Assembly (NCBI GenBank): GCA_004565275.1
Contig: SDOX01000145.1
Coordinates: forward strand, 69,071 to 133,070
Direction: 5' to 3'
Length of the DNA stretch: 64,000 nucleotides
Source: Nannochloropsis salina CCMP1776
Lineage: Eukaryota > Sar > Eustigmatophyceae > Eustigmatales > Monodopsidaceae
This document shows, in pieces, positions 58,124 through 64,000 of the stretch; position 1 is the first letter of the stretch, and every line of letters begins with the position of its first letter. The position numbers and the translations under genes were made by a program. Below the pieces are notes generated by a model. The model did no database searches, had not been told where the DNA came from, and saw only the letters and a list, made by a program, of their open reading frames with translations.

Positions 58124-58396
58124 TGTGCGAGACCAAAGCCCGAACAGACACGAGACCAATGCGAAATGACTTCTTTTATTTCTTCAATTGTTTCCTTGCA
58201 TACAAAAGCTTTAGAGAGCCATGACCAATAGCCATGGATGAGAAAACAAGTTTGCGTTGAAGTTCTGTGTTTTCGCTACCGCGTCTACCGGCCCCTACAC
58301 TACGTAATGAGTCCTACCTGAAACAATTACCACATGATTCACCTACACGCTTACATTTCGTCAACATCACTTTACCCTCTGACGAAAAGTTGTGGC

Positions 58397-58714
58397 TTAT
58401 TTCGGCCCCTGTCCCGAAAGCCCATGACTTCCTCGTTGGGCATTCCAAGACTGCTTCGCAATCATGAGTCCTTTCTTCCCGTGCATGGGATCGTCACCCC
58501 GCTCCACATGGCGGTGGTGCTTCTGCTCCGCATGCATTGCCAGATCCTGCTGTTTGTGCACGTCTTTGGCCTGAAGACCTCGTTCTTGTTCGTGGAGGAT
58601 GTTGTGAATGAGCCCGTGGGCTGTCCCCGCAGGAGCTGGATGCTCTGCAACCACCCCGGCCTGGAGAGTGGGGGCCTCAGGCGCTTGCTTGGGTGCCTCG
58701 GGTGCGTCGGACAT
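58397..58714 (-). CDS. Small hydrophilic hypothetical protein next to hydE
   Basis: A 105-residue single-exon frame from a proper Met (MSDAPEAPKQAPEAPTLQAG) to a stop. It is rich in Ala, His, Gln and Lys, with at least eight His in the second half (QKHHRHVERGDD), and has no hydrophobic segment. Its composition resembles stress-type disordered proteins. I do not recognise a family. It is convergent with hydE (273 bp away). The amino-acid bias and length above chance make it plausible, but proof is lacking. Confidence 0.45.
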   Translation of the reverse strand: MSDAPEAPKQAPEAPTLQAGVVAEHPAPAGTAHGLIHNILHEQERGLQAKDVHKQQDLAMHAEQKHHRHVERGDDPMHGKKGLMIAKQSWNAQRGSHGLSGQGPK

Positions 58715-61308
58715 GTCTTTAGTCTATAGTGTGGACCTGTGAGTATGTGTGCGGTTGGTTGAATAAGTTATAACGCTCATCTGAAACCCAAACAGGAGGC
58801 CCCGTCTCCATCGCCCTCGACGGGGTGGAAGATGAGAGTACTGCAAGATACAAAGTCCTATAAATACAACGGTGCGGCTTCCCCAAGACAAGACAACAGA
58901 AGCAACCTTGAATACTAAAGCATTCTTGCACATGTCGTCGAAGAAAGCGAAACGCCTACAATGAGCACGTCTAGCTTTTCTACTTCGAGATTGAAGGACT
59001 GCAGGTTTATCGCCTTGAGAATTTTCAGCTGAAGAAAGGGAGGAAAAAGTTCCCGAGGGCTCGAGACATGCTCGGGCTTAATTTCCCTCGGTTAAAAGCG
59101 GGCTTTTCCAATCCCGTGCCTCATTTTCAGCCAGCGTAAGCATATTGAATGTGCTTCTGACAAAGGATGATCGACTTTCTACTTCGTTGCGAGCAAGGCC
59201 GGGGGGGGCAGATATCGAGCAACACAAGATGAAATATGCACGTGGGAAAGCTCGTTCAGTGCCTCGATCCTGTCCCATGCTCTAAGTGAAAGACACCTAT
59301 CCGGGGGAATAAATGGTGTCTTCCCGGAAAAAGGCATATGACGTGTAGTAAATAAAAATCTCATTTGAAACCATATGATATTTTCTCTGTCCCAACTTTT
59401 TTTGGCAAAATTTTATTTCCCACATGTGTGTAGAGGCACCTCAATAAAGTGAAGGATGAAATCTTTGGTACATTGAGTATCATAGATGGACGCGCAGTGC
59501 GGATCAGGTACTCATTAAAATGGTTCAGAGTTGGATTCAAAATCCCTTTATGAGTCGCTACGGGAGATACGTGCAGGACCACAAAAACTTCTGTACGTCT
59601 GTCCAATCACAAGCACGTACGCTTATAGTAGAACACTGCACAAAGCACGGGACTTCTTTCCAGGGGGGTGGATGGTAGCAATCCAATTCTTCACATCCAA
59701 CAATAACCAAAGTCAATTGAGTCAATGGAAAGATGTTTTTTGAGATCAATGCTTCGTTCATTTCCTTTGATCACCTGTAAAGATTGATATTGATACTTGC
59801 TTTCAGCAAAAACGTTTTTATTTTGCCAACTTAAAACAGTGGAAATGGTGGATCGTAACTTTTGAGCAGAGGGGAAACGAATTATTTGGCCATTGACTTC
59901 TCGATTGAAAAAGGTATCCAGAAGCTCGGTAGGTGATAGAATAAAAGTGATATTTTCAATCTGTACCGAAACAAACTTCTTCCTTTTAAGGCATGAGTAC
60001 ATCTTGCAAGTAGACGACAGAATAAAAGTGATACCTTTAATCTCTGCCGAAACGAACGGCTTCAAGGCATAGAATGCATCTTGCAAGAAGTGTCCCTCAG
60101 TCGTCGGCTTGCACGTCATCCATTATCTACATGACCTTCAAAGCACCCCCTTCTATTTATATGCTTGATTATCAGACAACGTTGCGGCCCCCTTCTTAAG
60201 CCGTAAAGCATTTATTAAAATAATGGTAGACAATGATCAGTTATGGCTTCTTGCTTAACTTTATTCAACCCTTTCGGTTTACCTTCTATGTCTTCAGCGT
60301 TGTTGCCATGCCGCCTGAAACAGCCCAGGACGGGGGGGGGGGTAGTCAAGCTGTGAAATGCATGCGAAAGCTCTCTTTTTATCCTATGCAAACGGCATAT
60401 ACAGACATATTTTTTAAAATTGAAATTACTTTAAAACTCACTACTTTCCATCGAGTTGTGACCACTGCTCAATGGCCCATCATTACAGTCCATCCTCGTC
60501 TCGCTCTTCTTTCTTCAGAAAGGATGGGATTGAGATCTTTTTAGCAAATATGAAGATTAAAAGTGAATGTACACTTACTTATTGCGAGTGGGACACGAGC
60601 GTTGATGAGGACATGACTAGCGTGTGCCAGCTCTATGCTCAAAGCACCGTGCTCGCCGAAGATATCACCCCGAATTTTTCACACAGAAAACGCAGAGCAC
60701 ACCTCTCCTCTCACTTCCTCTGAGTGTTCATGATACTTTCCGGTGCATATCTGGTGTTCTCAGGGAGTAGCCACTACGGTCATCGTCTGGCATTTCCTCC
60801 CGCTCCGGCCGTTTTCTTTCAATTTCCACTCTCAGACCAGCAGCCTTTCATCGAATGCCCTGGCCTTTTCTTTCAGCCATCGCTGCATTATGTGTGGTCT
60901 CGTCGTCATCGCCGCAGGCCCCTTTTCCTGACATGAAATTTGTGGAAATATGTACCTAGTGGTCGGCCGCCTTACTTGTTCTGTTGGTTTTCATATTTGA
61001 GAGTAACCTCCCTCCACGCTGACGTCGAACGACTCATGTTCTGGGTACAGGGAGCACCGGCGTCGTGCGGGGTGCGGCTGTGTGGGCACGACAGCTGGGC
61101 GGTGGCGATTAGGTGTCGGGGAAAAAAGGGGGGATCATAGTAAGGATTGGGGAGCTCAAGTGCCATTCAGTCACAAAGTAGCGAAGAAAGGACGGAAAGC
61201 GTCCATATCGGGGCGAAGTCAAGCGCGCAACAAATGTACCATGGCTTCGAGGCCGAGTACGGCGGGGTTGGCGAGGAGCTGACATATCCTCTGTGCAGGG
61301 AAGAAGAA
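58715..61308. other. Long stretch with no recognised gene
   Basis: This AT-richer stretch separates the hydrogenase locus from the regulator at 61.3 kb. Apart from one weak repeat-bearing frame (59691-60119) I see no coding candidate, RNA gene or mobile element. The promoters of the small gene at 58.4-58.7 kb (-) and of the regulator (+) should lie at its two ends. Confidence 0.45.
59691..60119 (-). CDS. Weak candidate gene with an internal duplication
   Basis: A 142-residue frame from a Met. Two adjacent units of about 27 residues resemble each other (ALKPFVSAEIKGITFILS and CLKRKKFVSVQIENITFILS). The DNA repeat behind them is about 75-82 bp, at roughly 59934-60010 and 60016-60090. The reading frame is kept in both copies, which favours a former or present coding role. 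No family is recognised, and the AT-rich setting weakens the case. Confidence 0.3.
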   Translation of the reverse strand: MTCKPTTEGHFLQDAFYALKPFVSAEIKGITFILSSTCKMYSCLKRKKFVSVQIENITFILSPTELLDTFFNREVNGQIIRFPSAQKLRSTISTVLSWQNKNVFAESKYQYQSLQVIKGNERSIDLKKHLSIDSIDFGYCWM

Positions 61309-64000
61309 ATGGACACACACCCCGCGCTGGGTGGTCCCTTAGATGGGGTTTCAACAGCCATGTCCGCTTTGAGCACTAGCTTCGCAGCGACGGGTCATGG
61401 GCCGGGGCCGGCCCACGAGGGCCACGCTAGCGGTGCTTTTGCTCCCCCGTCCACGGAACATGCCGGTTTCATGTGCGCAGCTCCCATGGCCATGGGCACG
61501 GCAGACGCTAGCTCGGCCCATCTGCCCTTGGGCCATGTGGGAAGCGGGAGTAGTGGCAACAGCAGATACAGTGGGAGTGGCGGCGACAGCGTGAGCGTGG
61601 GGACTGGTGGCTTCCATCCATCCTTCTCGAGCGGCCTTCATTCCTCCTCCGGGGGGGCAGCCGGGGATATGCCGAATGCGGAGTTGGTTCGCGTTCGAGT
61701 CGAAACTTCTGGAAAGAAATTGCTGAGGGAAGCTGCCCTGCTGACCCGCCTGGCCGAGATACTGCTTCCAAAGCAGGAACGAGGGAGCGAAGAGGGGAGG
61801 GGCTGGGCGGAGGGGGATGCGGGGGCGGTGGGTTGGACAGAATGGTTGGCAGGGGAGCTTGGAAACGACACGAGGCGTGCTCGCTTCTTACTCGCCATGT
61901 CGGGGGAGAGGGAAGGAGACGAGGAGGCGGTGGAGCGAGGAGGGGACGGAGGGAAGGCGCTCAGTCGAATACGCGACGCACTCCGAGCCTACGTCGCAGG
62001 CGACCCGCCTGCTGCATCCCTTTCCCACACAGCCAGCCACCACCCCCTTGCCTCCTTGGGCCCCTCCCTCCTCCCGCCGCCCCACTTGGTCATCGTCGTC
62101 GACCACCCTCCCACAGCGCTCGCCTTGACCCGCCGCGCCTTGGAGGCGGGGCTTCGAGTCTCGGTGGCCCGCAATGCCTTCCACGTCTTGAGCGAGGTGA
62201 TCGAGCGCGGGGAAACCTACTTCCACGGGCTGGTTCTTGAGGTAGACTCGCCCATTATGAGCGGGCTGGAGGCCGCCATGAAGTTCAGAGGGCTCCCCTC
62301 CCCCCTGGTGGTGCTGGGAGAGGGGGAGAGAGGTGCGGAGCAAGGAGGGCCCGCGACCCAGACAGCTGGGGCGGAGCAAGGAAGGGAGGGAAGGCGGGGA
62401 GGACTAGAAGGTAGGAAAGGGAGCATGCTCTCGGCGACAGCGAAGCTGATGATGGTGATGGTGGTGAATGGCAGCCGGCACGCGAACTACTCGGGCTTCG
62501 AGGCGCACGCCCTGTCGGCGGGGGCGGATTATGTGGCACAGGAGTTCGAAGAGCTCTCCTTCGAGAATTTGAAGAAGCAGTTGGAGCGGAGGAGCGAGGT
62601 TGGGATGAGGGAGGCCGCAGGGAGGGCAGTTGAGGATGTGGCACAGGGCGGGGAAGGGAGGGCGGGGGGCGAGGAGGGAGGGAGGAGGGGAAGAGGAAAG
62701 GCTGCCAAGCCGAGCAGCGGGCTCAGGCAGGGTCTCCCCTTGGCCCGATTGCCGTCGTTCACATGGACGGGCGCCCTGCCTTTGTCGAGGGGGGAGTCAG
62801 CCTCGCTCTCTCGATCCAGCAGTGAGACGATCAGGTCGGGCAGACCCGCCTGGAGCGCCGGGGAGACGTCTGCGATGGACTCAACCATCATGGGGCTCAG
62901 CCCTTGGGAGGACCTCTCTGTTCCCCGCGGAGGTAGCCTCTTGCCCATGGCCCACTCCCATACGGCGGCTGCCCACGTGGCCCTGGCTGCTGGGGCCGAC
63001 GGGGGAGGGGGGGAAGGAGGGCCCGACGGAGGGGGGGGCGGATATGGGCCGGGACAGGCGAGTGGGGGTGGGGAGGTGGCGGCTCGGGAGCTCCGGCGGA
63101 AGGACAAGCGCGTCCGACGTGCCTGTATGTATTGCCACGGGAAGAAACTGTCGTGCTCCTTCCACAGGCCTTGCGACCGTTGCTACGCCTTGAATCAGAA
63201 CTGCGTGGAATACGTGCCAAAACAGCGGACTTTTGACTCCACGGTGAACATCTACTGCCCGCCCGCCCCAGGTCCTGCCGCCAGGGCGAAGAGCGAGGAT
63301 GGGTGGGGCGCGGAACAAGACGGGGTCTTCGGGAAGGAGAGGAAGGAGTCTTTGCCCTCTCGGACCAGTAGCCCCTCCCTCTCTACCTCCGGCAGCACCT
63401 ACGGGATCGCCCCGCCTCCGGCCTCTGCCAACGCGGCGAAAAGTGTGGGAGGCCCCCTCTTGTCCATGTCCTCGCATCCTTGGTCTCATGTGGGGGATAA
63501 CAGCGGGGTAGGAAGCGGGAGAAGTGGTGTCAGCGAGGCCGGGACTCTGGCAAACAGCAGCGGGAACCAGAGCAGCGGGTCGAAACGGAGGCGCAAGGGG
63601 GTCGAAGGGGGCCGTTTCCAGCGGGAAGAAAGCGTCGCGGGCGGCAGGAGGGGAAAGCAGGGCCAGGACGACAGAGAAAGCGGGACCGGCCTGGGAGCAA
63701 ACGAGACTGAGGAAGCAAGGGGGCGTATAGACCTGGTCATCTCGCCCCCCTCCTCCGCTTCCTCCGCCCCGTCCTGCCCGACCCCCCACCTCCTCTCCCT
63801 CTCCCCCCCCAGTGGCCTCATTCCAGCCGCCACCATGTTCCCTGCCTGTTCACCGCGCACCGCGGCGGCGGCGGTGGGGGCGGCGGCGGCGGGAGCGGCG
63901 GCGGCGGGAGCGGCTGGAGGATCTTGGAAATCGGAGGCATCGGACAAGATCCACCCTTCTTCCTCGTCCTCCACATTCAGATCCCCTCACCAAGCTCTCA
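61309..64000 (+). CDS. Pseudo-receiver plus Zn(II)2Cys6 regulator (3' end outside window)
   Basis: The frame from the Met at 61309 stays open for 897 codons to the window edge. Residues about 258-410 match a response-regulator receiver: HLVIVVDHPPTALALTRRAL, a VSVARNAF strand, then LVLEVDSPIMSGLEAAMKF. Here Glu311 stands where the phospho-Asp should be (46 residues after Asp265), and the usual late Lys is replaced (GADYVAQEF), so it is a pseudo-receiver and Glu may mimic the phosphorylated state. A Gly/Glu-rich insert lies inside this domain. Residues 606-632 form an exact Zn2Cys6 cluster, C-x2-C-x6-C-x5-C-x2-C-x6-C, preceded by a basic stretch (RRKDKRVRR). Such clusters bind DNA in fungal regulators and occur in Nannochloropsis, where one affects lipid content. 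Targets are unknown. Low-complexity Gly/Ala runs continue to the end. Confidence 0.82.
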   Translation, partial: MDTHPALGGPLDGVSTAMSALSTSFAATGHGPGPAHEGHASGAFAPPSTEHAGFMCAAPMAMGTADASSAHLPLGHVGSGSSGNSRYSGSGGDSVSVGTGGFHPSFSSGLHSSSGGAAGDMPNAELVRVRVETSGKKLLREAALLTRLAEILLPKQERGSEEGRGWAEGDAGAVGWTEWLAGELGNDTRRARFLLAMSGEREGDEEAVERGGDGGKALSRIRDALRAYVAGDPPAASLSHTASHHPLASLGPSLLPPPHLVIVVDHPPTALALTRRALEAGLRVSVARNAFHVLSEVIERGETYFHGLVLEVDSPIMSGLEAAMKFRGLPSPLVVLGEGERGAEQGGPATQTAGAEQGREGRRGGLEGRKGSMLSATAKLMMVMVVNGSRHANYSGFEAHALSAGADYVAQEFEELSFENLKKQLERRSEVGMREAAGRAVEDVAQGGEGRAGGEEGGRRGRGKAAKPSSGLRQGLPLARLPSFTWTGALPLSRGESASLSRSSSETIRSGRPAWSAGETSAMDSTIMGLSPWEDLSVPRGGSLLPMAHSHTAAAHVALAAGADGGGGEGGPDGGGGGYGPGQASGGGEVAARELRRKDKRVRRACMYCHGKKLSCSFHRPCDRCYALNQNCVEYVPKQRTFDSTVNIYCPPAPGPAARAKSEDGWGAEQDGVFGKERKESLPSRTSSPSLSTSGSTYGIAPPPASANAAKSVGGPLLSMSSHPWSHVGDNSGVGSGRSGVSEAGTLANSSGNQSSGSKRRRKGVEGGRFQREESVAGGRRGKQGQDDRESGTGLGANETEEARGRIDLVISPPSSASSAPSCPTPHLLSLSPPSGLIPAATMFPACSPRTAAAAVGAAAAGAAAAGAAGGSWKSEASDKIHPSSSSSTFRSPHQAL

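Noticed and set aside
61888-63789. Several long minus-strand frames at the right edge
   Set aside because: They are antisense shadows of the GC-rich Zn2Cys6 regulator, which carries clear domains in the plus frame.

Overview
The window looks like nuclear DNA of a stramenopile microalga, most likely a eustigmatophyte of the Nannochloropsis/Microchloropsis type (inference). It is GC-rich and gene-dense, and its genes carry short spliceosomal introns with GT-AG ends. Several gene products begin with a signal peptide followed by a Phe-start plastid transit peptide, the usual pattern of red-lineage secondary plastids. Genes of photosynthetic life (PsbO, CSP41b, 15-cis-zeta-carotene isomerase) sit beside ordinary eukaryotic genes (MAP kinase, MutS/MSH1, ATG18, SEC12, GFAT, CNNM-like transporter). 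Exon junctions were read by eye from splice consensus, reading phase and family conservation. No transcript evidence was available.

Layout. 0-1.3 kb: 3' half of an ERK-type MAP kinase. 3-4.9 kb: psbO in five exons. 5.4-10.3 kb (-): an MSH1-type MutS protein ending in a GIY-YIG nuclease. 11.2-13.2 kb (-): a possible FANCE-like protein. 13.6-14.9 kb: CSP41b. 15.5-19.5 kb (-): two unrecognised genes. 20.4-21.7 kb: a lysine-rich protein ending in only the 8-kDa domain of DNA polymerase X. 22.7-24.9 kb (-): glutamine:fructose-6-phosphate amidotransferase with a long presequence. 25.8-27.1 kb (-): a dithiol glutaredoxin. 27.4-29.1 kb: a degraded DDE (PIF/Harbinger-like) DNA transposon. 29.5-31.5 kb (-): ATG18. 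32.1-35.5 kb (-): CNNM/CorC-like transporter. 36.2-37.8 kb: SEC12. 38.5-41.2 kb (-): a tail-anchored beta-propeller protein. 41.9-43.8 kb (-): Z-ISO. 44.3-46.2 kb (-): an unrecognised, possibly myristoylated protein. 46.8-58.1 kb: the hydrogenase locus. 61.3-64 kb: a large regulator that runs off the end.

The most striking region is a complete [FeFe]-hydrogenase locus in a eukaryotic nuclear genome: hydF (-), hydA (+), hydG (-), hydE (+), with no foreign gene between them. They form two head-to-head pairs, hydF/hydA and hydG/hydE, and the two pairs meet tail to tail. Every gene is split by introns and every protein has an N-terminal extension, so the set is fully domesticated. HydG (radical-SAM tyrosine lyase), HydE (radical-SAM enzyme) and HydF (GTPase scaffold) together build the 2Fe subcluster of HydA. 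HydA has the long bacterial-type N-terminal relay of iron-sulfur clusters, not the short chlorophyte form. The leaders of HydA, HydF and HydG look mitochondrial; that of HydE is ambiguous.

The second notable gene is at the right edge: a protein with a degenerate response-regulator receiver domain (Glu at the phospho-Asp position) joined to a canonical Zn(II)2Cys6 binuclear cluster.
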